Source: Terriglobales bacterium (GTDB lineage Bacteria; Acidobacteriota; Terriglobia; Terriglobales; Acidobacteriaceae). From it: a stretch of DNA of 64,000 nucleotides. The translations under genes and the position numbers were made by a program. Of the stretch, positions 38,431-46,776 are shown piece by piece. The stretch lies in contig DATMPC010000034.1 in assembly GCA_035567895.1 (NCBI GenBank), forward strand, positions 1-64,000, given 5' to 3'. Under the pieces are notes generated by a model. It was not told where the DNA came from, made no database searches, and worked only from the letters and a program-made list of their open reading frames with translations. The stretch's first letter is position 1; the number at the start of each line of letters is the position of its first letter.

Positions 38431-40386
38431 CTATTGCGGATCCAGCTTGGCTTCCACCTTAGAGATTCTACCGACGTCCACATGCACGGTTTGCTGAACC
38501 GGCTTATAACCGGACTGACGCAGCTCAATACGATAATTCCCCGGCGGGAAGGGAGCGTGCGCCGGAGTCGCGACTGCCACTGGCTTACCGTTTACGACTA
38601 TTTTCGCTCCGGGGGGAGTGGTAACGAAATCTATCATGCCTTTTCCTGCAGGGATACCCCCACCAAATAACTTTCTGAAGCGCGAAGTTACGGCATTCGA
38701 GTTACCCGCTTCCCGTGCGTCGACGCGGTTCAGTACAGGCGAAAACGGTAAGACCTGACCCTTGTTGATGGTCGCGTTTACCTGCGCATTACGATAACCA
38801 TCGAGGTGCACCTCGATCCGGTGCTGCCCCTCTGCTACCGGAACGCGTGCGGGAGTGACTTTGCCTGTCGGATGCCCATCGATTTCGATGGCCGCACCAG
38901 CCGGCTCGCTCATCACTGCGACCGCCGTAACTTCAGGGGACAAACTGATGTGGTAAGCCGAGCTGCTGGGATTGACTTCTATTTTGCGTGTCTCTTCTGC
39001 ATAGCCCGCCTTGCTGAAAACGACGTTGTGCGCTCCAAGCTTCAGGTCCGACGCCGTAAAGGGAGTCATCCATGCCGAACTGGTGACGCCGTCGATCTGC
39101 ACAGCAGCACCCTCAGGCTTCGAGGTAAAACGCATCTCAACGCGGCCTAGGGCAGAGGATGGTTTCTCGCTGGCGTGGCCGGCCGGCCTCCCGCGTGTAC
39201 CATCGGCCCTCTTAGCGTCTGCCGCCACCTGCTGCGACTTCTTCCAAGGATTCGCGATAAGGAGGGCGGCTCCTGCCACCACGACGCTTAAAGAGACGAC
39301 GACAACCGCAGCAGCCTTTGCCCTTTTTCTGTGCAACTCGGTTGCGGGTGTTTGCTCGGCAAGTCTCGTCGAGTCGTGGGGCAATTGAGTCAATGGCCCA
39401 GACGAAGTTGAAACTCGGGCCTCCTGGACAGCCGCCACCGCGTGCGAACCAGATGAACGAGCCATTACTAATCCACTTGCCGACACCAGGCTCGACAAGC
39501 CATTCGACTGCGTGGCTTTGATGCGAACATCTTCCGGCAAAACCGAAGTGATCTCGTCCTCAGAGCCGACTGAGCGGTAATTTTCGAGATCGCGTGCGAG
39601 TTCGGCGCCTGTCTGATAGCGCTCTGCAGGATTTTTTGAGAGGCATTTCCCGATTACTGCGCTCAGACCCGGATGGACTGTTACCTCCAGGTCGCTGGGA
39701 GGAATCGGGTTCTCGTTAACGATCTTGTAAATGATGGTGGTTACATTTTGTCCCGTGAACGGGCGCTCTCCGGTCGCCATTTCGTAGAGCAAGACCCCGA
39801 AACTGAACAAATCAGCCCGCCCGTCGAGTTCCAGCCCTTTTACCTGCTCAGGTGACATGTAGTTCGGCGTGCCCAGGACCTGGCCGCTATGCGTCATGCT
39901 GCCTGCTGCCTTGGAGATGCCGAAATCCATGATCTTGGCTACGTTCTGACGAGTGATCATGATGTTGGCCGGCTTGATGTCGCGGTGAATCACCCTCATT
40001 TCGTGCGCGTAATCAAGCCCGGCAACCACTTGCTTGGCAATCTCCACGATCTGGTCGGCCGAAATAACTCGCTTCTCGACCATTAAGGATTGCAAAGTCT
40101 GGCCCTCGAGGTACTCCATGGCAATGTAGAAAAGGCCATCGACTTCGTCGGCGTCGTAGACGGTAACGATGTTGGGGTGATTCATCGCGCCCGCCGCTTT
40201 GGCTTCGTAGCGGAAGCGGCGCAGCAATTCGTCGTGGTCCATGCCATGGACGTCGAGCCGCATGGTCTTGAGGGCTACGGTTCTCCCAATGTTGGGATCT
40301 ACCGCCCGATAAACAAGCCCCATTGCGCCGCGGCCAAGCTCGCCTACGATCTCGTAACGTCCAACCTTTTCCACCGTGGGCACCAT
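38431..40386 (-). CDS. Membrane Ser/Thr protein kinase with three PEGA domains
   Basis: 651 residues. The kinase domain (about 8-270) has the Gly loop GELGRGAMGLVYRA, VALK lysine, catalytic HRDIKPANIMI and DFGISK. A transmembrane helix follows near residue 380 (AAAVVVVSLSVVVAGAALLI). The extracytoplasmic part has three PEGA repeats (MRFTSKPEGAAVQIDG, VAVMSEPAGAAIEIDG, IDFVTTPPGAKIVVNG), which usually bind envelope structures. First gene of a kinase-cyclase pair. It follows a 1-kb repeat-rich gap that must contain its promoter. Confidence 0.92.
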   Translation of the reverse strand: MVPTVEKVGRYEIVGELGRGAMGLVYRAVDPNIGRTVALKTMRLDVHGMDHDELLRRFRYEAKAAGAMNHPNIVTVYDADEVDGLFYIAMEYLEGQTLQSLMVEKRVISADQIVEIAKQVVAGLDYAHEMRVIHRDIKPANIMITRQNVAKIMDFGISKAAGSMTHSGQVLGTPNYMSPEQVKGLELDGRADLFSFGVLLYEMATGERPFTGQNVTTIIYKIVNENPIPPSDLEVTVHPGLSAVIGKCLSKNPAERYQTGAELARDLENYRSVGSEDEITSVLPEDVRIKATQSNGLSSLVSASGLVMARSSGSHAVAAVQEARVSTSSGPLTQLPHDSTRLAEQTPATELHRKRAKAAAVVVVSLSVVVAGAALLIANPWKKSQQVAADAKRADGTRGRPAGHASEKPSSALGRVEMRFTSKPEGAAVQIDGVTSSAWMTPFTASDLKLGAHNVVFSKAGYAEETRKIEVNPSSSAYHISLSPEVTAVAVMSEPAGAAIEIDGHPTGKVTPARVPVAEGQHRIEVHLDGYRNAQVNATINKGQVLPFSPVLNRVDAREAGNSNAVTSRFRKLFGGGIPAGKGMIDFVTTPPGAKIVVNGKPVAVATPAHAPFPPGNYRIELRQSGYKPVQQTVHVDVGRISKVEAKLDPQ

Positions 40387-40697
40387 GCTACCTATGACAG
40401 ACGAAGTACCGTTCGTGCAATTATTTCCAAGCCTCGTCTTATGTGTGAATTGGCGGGTTCTGGCCGGTTTTTCGGCCGAGAAGGGGGGTCCCGAGCCGGA
40501 ACTTACAGCAACTTACCTTAAAGGTCAACAAATTGGGCACCCCGGCAGGTTACTACTGAGGCAGTGTTTATAGGGCTGACCAAAACGATTCACATACCTG
40601 CAACATTGTGAGAAATGTAGCGAAAGGAACGGCGAATTCTTTTCAATTTGAACGCAGCCAAGACAGAGCGATCCATCTGCCCAGCCCTGCAAATTCA

Positions 40698-41036
40698 AAG
40701 ACGCCCAGCCATACGCACCGATACGCAGGCATATGCCAGGGCATACGCATAGAAAACCCAGAGGGTACCAATGGGTATACGCATCCCGAACGCCGGGGTA
40801 TCGGCTGCGTAGGTGCCGCGCGTGATGAACTAACCGAACGCTGACGGCTGCTGCGGATTGGCCCATTTTCTACCCGATCCCAGGATCTAAAGGACTTAGC
40901 TATCGAGATCCCACGGGATCCCACCAAACCCATGGGATCACGCTGGGATATCCCAGAACAGTTGATGGGATCGCGGTGGGATATCCCACAAATTTCGCTG
41001 GGATCATTCTGGGATCGCGGTGGGATACTTATTGGC
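40698..41036. repeat. Two islands of short repeated words (ATACGCA; TGGGATC) upstream of the kinase gene
   Basis: The 1001-bp stretch 40387-41387 has no gene I can support. At about 40710-40792 the word ATACGCA recurs in slightly varied form (CATACGCA, GATACGCA, GTATACGCA). At about 40875-41030 TGGGAT occurs about ten times and its complement ATCCCA several times, including GGTGGGATATCCCAC and two copies of GATCGCGGTGGGATA. The spacing is irregular. Some copies form local palindromes. It could be a multi-site operator for the kinase operon or a decayed repeat array. Confidence 0.75.
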
Positions 41037-41343
41037 GGGCGGCGCCTGTTGCGCTGCCGCATCGATCGCTCTTCGAGAGAGTCGCCTTTCACGGTACCCA
41101 GCTGTCCCTGTCCCGGCCGGCAGACAGCCGGCTTCCTGTTTCCCAAATTGGAACCTATCGTCGACATAGCTACTGCTGTGGTACCACGAAATGCGGCAGG
41201 AATGGAAGTGGCAAAGCTGCCACAGAATGATCAGAAACCGTCGGTCGTCCCGATTGCAGCCAGGCTCTTCCGCAGCCGAAAGAGCCGGTGAACTCGGCTT
41301 CCCATAGTCGCCCAAAAACCTGAGCTAGTGGTCTCCGCAAAAA

Positions 41344-41363
41344 TGCCCCGCCGCAGCGGGGCA
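41344..41363 (-). terminator. Rho-independent terminator
   Basis: TGCCCCGC/GCGGGGCA stem (41344-41351 with 41356-41363), 4-nt loop, followed on the minus strand by TTTTT. It ends the 41388-41972 gene. Confidence 0.9.
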
Positions 41364-41387
41364 CTTCGTACGCCTCTGTTTAGTTTC

Positions 41388-41972
41388 TTAACGGCGATAG
41401 GATCCGCCGCCGTTGTATCCCTGCTGATAGCCTTGCTGGTACGCCACGCGGTAGGCATCCTTGTACTGCTGACGGCCACCGTACGCCTGGTTGTAGTTGT
41501 GGTCGGCGTTCTTATAGGCCTGTTGCTGCGTCGGACGGAAACTGTGTCCGGTTTGGCGATCCTGCCTGCCGTCGTTCACGCCGTCCGCATAGCCAACCTG
41601 CTGGGCACCATTGTTGCCCCGGTTATAGCCACTATTGCCGTATCCGCCGTTACCGTATCCGTACCCGGCTCTATCCCTATCGCGGCCCCATCGTCCGTTG
41701 CTGTTCACGCCGTAACCGCGGTTGTATCCGGTCTGATAGGCTGGGTCGTTGCTGTACCGTCCTCTGTACTGCTGTGAGCGGTTGTCGGACCGGTCGCGCT
41801 GACCATCCCGCATGCCCTCTTGGTACGCGCGGTTGTTCGACCAGTCTTGATTCCCATTCTGACCATACCGATCATGCCCGTCACGATCCTGCGCGGTTGC
41901 ATTTACCACGCCGATCGAGCCTCCTAAAGCAAGAGCAAGAGTCCATACGATATGCTTCTTCAATGATTTCAT
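41388..41972 (-). CDS. Exported Gly/Tyr/Asn/Gln-rich repeat protein
   Basis: 194 residues. I start at 41972 because MKSLKKHIVWTLALALGGSI is a signal peptide and GAGGGAGAAG lies just upstream; the frame is open further upstream but that part has no ribosome binding site and reads like non-coding sequence. The mature protein is low complexity with repeats of the form YQEGMRDGQRD, YADGVNDGRQD, YKDAYRVAYQQGYQQGY and a Gly-Tyr-Asn-Arg stretch in the middle. It looks like an envelope or surface structural protein; Asp/Gly-Arg-Asp units may bind cations. No catalytic motif. The gene ends at a strong terminator. Confidence 0.75.
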   Translation of the reverse strand: MKSLKKHIVWTLALALGGSIGVVNATAQDRDGHDRYGQNGNQDWSNNRAYQEGMRDGQRDRSDNRSQQYRGRYSNDPAYQTGYNRGYGVNSNGRWGRDRDRAGYGYGNGGYGNSGYNRGNNGAQQVGYADGVNDGRQDRQTGHSFRPTQQQAYKNADHNYNQAYGGRQQYKDAYRVAYQQGYQQGYNGGGSYRR

Positions 41973-42276
41973 TGTCTTCTCCCTCATAAAGACGTCAGTG
42001 CGTCGCACCTGTACCAACTCGGGAACATGCAGAACCAACTCTCCCGCCTGGCTTTTCTGACAGTCTTGATTACTTAGAACCCGGAATCTGGCGTGAAGAC
42101 GCCTAGATATGCACGGTATTTGAGAGCTGCTGAAGATGCAGCACTCCTCTGGGTTGGCTGACGAACTGCGGATTCCCGACACTGGAGCAGCTCGATGCTC
42201 ACCGTCGAGACGGGCCTGGTCAGCTTTCACAGACGCCACTACTTCGCAGCCGATGTCTCGCTTCGCAAAAATAGAC
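41973..42276. other. Gene-free spacer
   Basis: About 300 bp between the start of the Gly/Tyr-rich protein gene and the terminator of the next gene upstream. It should hold the promoter for the former. I see no repeat, RNA gene or supported coding frame. Confidence 0.4.
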
Positions 42277-42311
42277 ATGCCCTCCCGTTTCGGAACTGCG
42301 CGGGAGGGCAT
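42277..42311 (-). terminator. Rho-independent terminator
   Basis: ATGCCCTCCCG/CGGGAGGGCAT, 11-bp stem (42277-42287 with 42301-42311), followed on the minus strand by GTCTATTTTT. It lies 33 bp past the stop of the 42344-42808 gene. Confidence 0.85.
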
Positions 42312-42343
42312 CACTGTTTAGCGCCAATGGGGAATGTCTTACG

Positions 42344-42808
42344 CTAAGACTTGTCGTAAACCGCAGTGCTTTTGGATTTCTTGCCCTTGGCATCGGTTCG
42401 CGTAGTGGTTACTGTGCGGGACTTGCCGTCGGCTGCGACGGCGATGCGTCCGCTAGTCATAACCTTTCCGTCCTTCTTGACGGTCATCGCCATCGTGTGG
42501 TCGTTGACCTTCTCATACGAACGCGTGTCCTGACTTGGATCGCCGGTAACTGGATAATCCTTGCCGTCGAACTTGCCGGTCCATTCGTTGTGTATGGACT
42601 TACCGTCGGCGTCGGTTCCGTCAACCGTGACCTTCACGTTGTCGCCATCAGCGGCATAAACAACCGTGTTGTTTTTTGGACTTCCGGCGGCGATCTTTGA
42701 CTTTGCCTCGTTCAACTTCCAGGTCCCCATCTGCGGATCGTCGGCAGCGAAGCACCTAGTGCCCACGAAGCAGAGCGCAAGCGTCACTAGCATTGTCCTT
42801 GCTTTCAT
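42344..42808 (-). CDS. Small exported protein of unknown function
   Basis: 154 residues. The ATG at 42808 has AGGAGGGA 4-5 nt upstream and begins a signal peptide (MKARTMLVTLALCFVGTRCFA). The mature part opens ADDPQMGTWKLNEAKSKI and continues with beta-rich sequence (VTVDGTDADGKSIHNEWTGK; NDHTMAMTVKKDGK), the pattern of small lipocalin-like or beta-barrel periplasmic proteins that are common in Acidobacteria. No function known to me. Extended frames upstream of the chosen start are not supported. Confidence 0.72.
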   Translation of the reverse strand: MKARTMLVTLALCFVGTRCFAADDPQMGTWKLNEAKSKIAAGSPKNNTVVYAADGDNVKVTVDGTDADGKSIHNEWTGKFDGKDYPVTGDPSQDTRSYEKVNDHTMAMTVKKDGKVMTSGRIAVAADGKSRTVTTTRTDAKGKKSKSTAVYDKS

Positions 42809-42999
42809 TGGTTCCCTCCTGATTGTTAAGCAGATTTTCGTGTCTGATGTTGTGCGGCATTCTAGTGCTGGTCGGTGCAATCGGCAAACCGGGCTCCGCC
42901 TCATCCTCTTCCACAGCGAAGCTGATCACGTGTCATGATTGCAACTCCGATTGCGGATCTGCTTTCTTGAAGTGATTGCGAAGAGACAGATCGAATGGC

Positions 43000-43137
43000 T
43001 TTGACTATGTGGTCGATCAACGACCGCGCGCGAGCGATCGCTACATGATTGTCCACAACATCGGCGAAGCCCCAAAAATGGAAGATGTCCTGTTCAACTG
43101 GAAGATCACCGGCCACTACCGCTACTACGGGCCATGA
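43000..43137 (+). pseudogene. C-terminal remnant of a DUF1287 protein gene
   Basis: 45 codons in one frame end in a stop: FDYVVDQRPRASDRYMIVHN, then IGEAPKMEDVLFNWKITGHY and RYYGP. This matches the conserved C-terminal end of DUF1287 proteins (VHNIG-x-G-x(2)-EDVLF-x-W-x-ITGHYRY), which are small periplasmic proteins of NlpC/P60-like character. The frame is closed by a TGA about 30 bp upstream and I find no N-terminal part in the other frames, so most of the gene has been deleted. The rest of the 639-bp stretch 42809-43447 shows nothing I can support. Confidence 0.72.
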
Positions 43138-43447
43138 TGGCGCAGCAGCGGCAGTGACGGCCTCGCCGTGGGCTGCGGGCAGGCACCGCGAATGCAGTCC
43201 AGGTCGCGTTGCTTCATCGACTGCCCTCGCTTTGCAACGGACAATGTCAGGTAGAGTCAGCCGCGATGTTCGGCTGGCAAAAAAGACCCGGCTGCCGCCC
43301 GAGGAGTGCAAAAATTGCTCACCCTTTGCACCCCCGTTTCACATTAGCTCCAACCTATTCAAGAACTTAGGACTGGCTACTCATCTGCACCGTATTAGGG
43401 CACCCCCCAGGACTCAAACTCACACAGTGCCAGACGTAAGAGGACCA

Positions 43448-43915
43448 ATGTCGCAGCTTAGTACACAGGTTAGGCCAATCGGCTTGGGCGCTGCACCAGA
43501 ACGACGCAGACAGCCTCGGGTGCAACTTTCGCTGCTTGCTCGCGTCTCCCGCTCGACTTCTGAAAGTGACTCCCGGTTGGCGTACATGCGAGATGCCAAC
43601 ATTCGCGGCGCATTTTTTTATTGCGATCTGCAAGTCGCTGTTGGGGAGACGCTACACGTGCGTTTGGCGCCCACTCATGCGGCGGCACTCGATGTGAACT
43701 GCGAGGCGACCGTGGTGCGAGTCGAGAAAGCAGATATCACCGATTTGGTGGGGGTGGCCGTCGAATTTCACCGCTTCGAAGTTGAGAATCCTGCGCGTGT
43801 GTCCGAGGATGCAACGAACTCGTTGATCAACTGGACGGCGGAGAAGTTTGATCGGCTGTTTGCGCGCAGGCTGGAGCTGGAAAAGTGCGCGTTCCGCATT
43901 CAGGGCGCTGCCTAG
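43448..43915 (+). CDS. PilZ-domain protein
   Basis: About 155 residues from the ATG at 43448 (MSQLSTQVRPIGLGAAPERR). A PilZ domain, the usual c-di-GMP sensor, is suggested by RRRQPRVQLSLLARV (RxxxR motif at about residues 20-24) and the later DANIRGAFFYC, which stands for (D/N)xSxxG with Asn in place of Ser; binding may therefore be weakened. The strand pattern that follows (GETLHVRLAP, NCEATVVRVE, VGVAVEFHRFE) fits. The frame is open 133 codons further upstream but that part is non-coding in character and overlaps the DUF1287 remnant. No flagellar or cellulose genes nearby. Confidence 0.72.
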   Translation: MSQLSTQVRPIGLGAAPERRRQPRVQLSLLARVSRSTSESDSRLAYMRDANIRGAFFYCDLQVAVGETLHVRLAPTHAAALDVNCEATVVRVEKADITDLVGVAVEFHRFEVENPARVSEDATNSLINWTAEKFDRLFARRLELEKCAFRIQGAA

Positions 43916-43988
43916 CGCCTTAGAAAGTGCTCGAGTGCGAGTACCCGATCAGAACTGAATCACTCCGCGCTGTCTTAGAAGCGGCGAT

Positions 43989-45407
43989 TCAGTCCTCCGG
44001 TCTGCTCCCCTGATTCCCAAAATGGTCAGCGAGGGCCTTTCCATCGAAGCTTGCGGAAATTGCTTTCGGATCTTCCGCCAGCATGGTGGCATTCCACGCA
44101 TCGTACTGAGCGACCAATCTCTGATAGAGATCTGGTTGGCGATCCTTCAGGTTCGCGCGTTCGAGCGGATCGTCGACAACATTGAAGAGAAAAGTGTTAC
44201 CGGCGATTTTCAGCCACTTCATATCGCCCTCGCGAATGGCACGCTGCTGATTGGCCCTGTAACGCCAGAAGAGAGTACGGGGAACGGGAGTGGCATCTGT
44301 GGTCAGCGTTGGGAGCAGGCTCATGCCGTCGGTCGGATATTTTGGATCGGGCTCACTTCCAGCGGCGGCCAGCAGCGTGGGCAACCAGTCCATACCGATT
44401 GCTACCTGCTGAGATGTCTTGCCGGCGGGGACGCGATCTGGCCAGCGAACGATCGCTGGAATTCTCAATCCACCTTCGAGCAGTTCGGTCTTCTTGCCTG
44501 TGAATGGCCAGGTCTCAGCGAAGCGCTCACCACCGTTGTCGCTGGTGAAAATCACAATCGTGTTCGAAGCAATTTTTATGGCGCCGAGTGCGTCCATCAC
44601 ACGTCCGATTTGCAGATCCATCTGCCGGACCATTCCGGCATAGGTTTTTTGCGAACCACCATCGAGGTGATACAGCGACTTGATTCGTCGCGCTTCAACT
44701 TCATCACCTGGCGCCTCCCAGGGCCAGTGCGGAGCATTGAAGTGCAAACTTAGGAAGAGTGGGGCAGGCTGTTGTACGTAGGTCTTGATAAGCTCTATAG
44801 CTTTGTCGCCCAATAGGTCCGTCAAATACCCAACTTGATGGATCTTGGCGTCGTCATCCCAGAGATCTTCGTCGGCAGCATTTCCCGTCCCATCTTTGTG
44901 GGTGAAATAATCGAGCGCGCCGCCGCGAAATCCCCAAAAGTGATCGTAGCCGCTTCTTAGCGGGCTGTAGTCGGGAAGCCATCCGAGGTGCCACTTTCCC
45001 ACCAGCGCAGTGTTATATCCCGCTTTTTTCAAAAGAGACGGCAATGTCGGATGCTCAGGCGGCAATCCTACTTTTTGCGCGGCGCTGCCGAGCGGCTCCT
45101 GAAGTCCAACCGCCAAGCGGTATTGATAGCGACCGGTGATGATCGCGGTGCGGCTCGCCGTACATACGGGCGAGTTGGCATACGCCTGCAAAAACCTCAT
45201 TCCCTCTTTTGCGAGACGATCCAGATTTGGAGTTTCGAAGTCGGGCCTGCCGTAACAGGAAAGGTCGGCGTAACCGAGATCGTCGGCAACGATGAAAACA
45301 ATGTTCGGCTTTCGTCTGGCGGCTTGATCCGACCGTGTCCCGGAAAGCAAAGCCGCCGGGGCAACTGCCGCAGCCGCGAGAAACTGTCGTCGCGAGATTG
45401 GGCTCAT
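43989..45407 (-). CDS. Tat-exported sulfatase (arylsulfatase family)
   Basis: 472 residues. The N-terminus MSPISRRQFLAAAAVAPAAL is a twin-arginine signal (SRRxFL). The active-site motif reads PVCTASRTAIITGRY: the Cys that formylglycine-generating enzyme converts to formylglycine is present, with Ala in place of the usual Pro of CxPSR. Metal ligands lie in VFIVADDLGYADLSCYG and IVIFTSDNGGERF; the second His-containing motif is GKWHLGWLPDYSPLRSGYDHFWG. It should remove sulfate esters from polysaccharide or aryl substrates in the periplasm. No formylglycine-generating enzyme or polysaccharide lyase is near, so substrate is unknown. Monocistronic. Confidence 0.93.
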   Translation of the reverse strand: MSPISRRQFLAAAAVAPAALLSGTRSDQAARRKPNIVFIVADDLGYADLSCYGRPDFETPNLDRLAKEGMRFLQAYANSPVCTASRTAIITGRYQYRLAVGLQEPLGSAAQKVGLPPEHPTLPSLLKKAGYNTALVGKWHLGWLPDYSPLRSGYDHFWGFRGGALDYFTHKDGTGNAADEDLWDDDAKIHQVGYLTDLLGDKAIELIKTYVQQPAPLFLSLHFNAPHWPWEAPGDEVEARRIKSLYHLDGGSQKTYAGMVRQMDLQIGRVMDALGAIKIASNTIVIFTSDNGGERFAETWPFTGKKTELLEGGLRIPAIVRWPDRVPAGKTSQQVAIGMDWLPTLLAAAGSEPDPKYPTDGMSLLPTLTTDATPVPRTLFWRYRANQQRAIREGDMKWLKIAGNTFLFNVVDDPLERANLKDRQPDLYQRLVAQYDAWNATMLAEDPKAISASFDGKALADHFGNQGSRPED

Positions 45408-45520
45408 CGATTACTCCACTGAGAGCAGAAGATATTCGGAATTGGCGAGGAAACTAATCGCTATTGAGGGTGGTGTCAATCGGTAGTGCTTGAGGGTCAG
45501 GAAATCGGGTTTGCACAGCC

Positions 45521-46663
45521 TCAGCGGTCGGCTCCGCTGTTTCTGGTCAGTACCTGACTCTCCTCCGCGGGCAGGAAGCGGACGGTGATTGCGTCGGGTC
45601 CTAATACCGTAAATATCATGTGGGTCTCGACCTCCACCGGCTGCCCGTTCAGCAAATACGGCTGGTAACGCCATTGCTTGACGGTCTGTGAAATCGCACT
45701 CGCCAAACTCAGAGTCTGTCCGGGAACCTGCACATCATCAACTGTGCCATTCATGCTGACTAGCGCCTTCACCAGGATGTCTTTCTTCTGGTCAGTGGAG
45801 ATTCCTGAACTGGGAAGAGAAGGGTAGATGACACGGCGCGGAGCGAGAAAAACGCGGAGGCGGGAGCTCTGGGGGCCAGGTTTGGCATCTGACACCGCTC
45901 CATCCGCCCTCACGGGCTGGGGAGTAGGAGTGATAGCTTCAAGTTTCTTTGAAACCGTGGAGGCCGCTTGTGGAGAGACTTGCAGCGCTGCGAGAGTGAC
46001 TGGTTTCTTAGGAAGAGTCTCTGGTGTAAGTATTGGTGTAGTCACCACAATCGGCTGACTTCCTGTCACGGTACTAGCCTGCTCCGGCGCGACGGGCTGC
46101 GTCGAAGGCGCGCTGATGGAAGGAGACTGTTTGCCGTGATTGATCCACAGGCGCTGCGCTACCGCGCCGCTAATTATGACGAGGGACACTAAGGCCAGAG
46201 TCAGCACCAGGGAATATCTGGCGTGGCTTCGGGTTCGCCGGCTGGCGGAGATGGCGATGGTTTCGGCGGCGTGTCGAGCGATGGCACGCGGAAGCTTCGC
46301 TATCGAACTCACCCTTCTTGGCGACATATGCGAGACGCCCACCGCAGGCTGCGTCTCTACCGTTTGTTGGTATGGGACGATCACCGGGCTGGGCGGCTTG
46401 CGCGCGTGCAAGGCAGGGAACTCCGCTCTTCCAATCACTACTGCTGGATCAATTCCTTTACCTTCGTCGGTGCGCGCTGTATCCGACAGCCTCTCCAGGA
46501 TCCGGCGCTGCCGTTGGTTCAGTATGCGCACGGAAAGACGGCGAAAGTTGCGGAAGGTCCAAAGCAGGTAGGCGCGCTGCAAGAATGACGGATCCGCATA
46601 GCGGCAGTCGTCGCCGGCGGCGATCTCAACGACACCACGGCGCAGCTTCGCCAACACTCTCAC
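45521..46663 (-). CDS. TonB-like protein with central membrane anchor and in-frame repeat insertion
   Basis: 380 residues. A basic cytoplasmic N-terminal part of about 145 residues is followed by one transmembrane helix (YSLVLTLALVSLVIISGAVA), a Pro/Thr/Ser/Gln-rich spacer and a C-terminal domain with ILVKALVSMNGTVDDVQVPG and TVKQWRYQPYLLNGQPVEVE, the signature of TonB C-terminal energy-transducer domains. The N-terminal part has an RNA polymerase sigma-like flavour only at LRRGVVEIAAGD and is otherwise unknown. A GTAGAGACG-family palindrome (46332-46360) is translated in frame as about residues 102-111. No ExbBD genes adjacent. Start uncertain. Confidence 0.72.
   Translation of the reverse strand: MRVLAKLRRGVVEIAAGDDCRYADPSFLQRAYLLWTFRNFRRLSVRILNQRQRRILERLSDTARTDEGKGIDPAVVIGRAEFPALHARKPPSPVIVPYQQTVETQPAVGVSHMSPRRVSSIAKLPRAIARHAAETIAISASRRTRSHARYSLVLTLALVSLVIISGAVAQRLWINHGKQSPSISAPSTQPVAPEQASTVTGSQPIVVTTPILTPETLPKKPVTLAALQVSPQAASTVSKKLEAITPTPQPVRADGAVSDAKPGPQSSRLRVFLAPRRVIYPSLPSSGISTDQKKDILVKALVSMNGTVDDVQVPGQTLSLASAISQTVKQWRYQPYLLNGQPVEVETHMIFTVLGPDAITVRFLPAEESQVLTRNSGADR
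46332..46360. repeat. GTAGAGACG-family palindrome inside the TonB-like gene
   Basis: On the minus strand the element starts GTAGAGACGCAGC, identical to the first 13 bases of the palindromes at 9969 and 35155, and ends GCGTCTC. The outer stem is GAGACGC/GCGTCTC (46332-46338 with 46351-46357). It stays in frame with the surrounding gene. Confidence 0.75.
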
Positions 46664-46776
46664 GGGAACGACCTTGCTGGGGAGGGAGGGCTAGAATTCT
46701 AGCAAAAATGCTGGTTCCTAGTGATTTCTTGAGATTGCTGCAACTTCACCCAGCGGCTACCGCCGCCCGTACTGAC

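Noticed and set aside
41973-42314. N-terminal extension of the Gly/Tyr-rich protein frame
   Set aside because: A signal peptide with a good ribosome binding site starts at 41972; the upstream residues look non-coding.
43049-43447. N-terminal extension of the PilZ-protein frame
   Set aside because: It overlaps the DUF1287 remnant in another frame, has low-complexity composition and no ribosome binding site; the ATG at 43448 fits the PilZ start.
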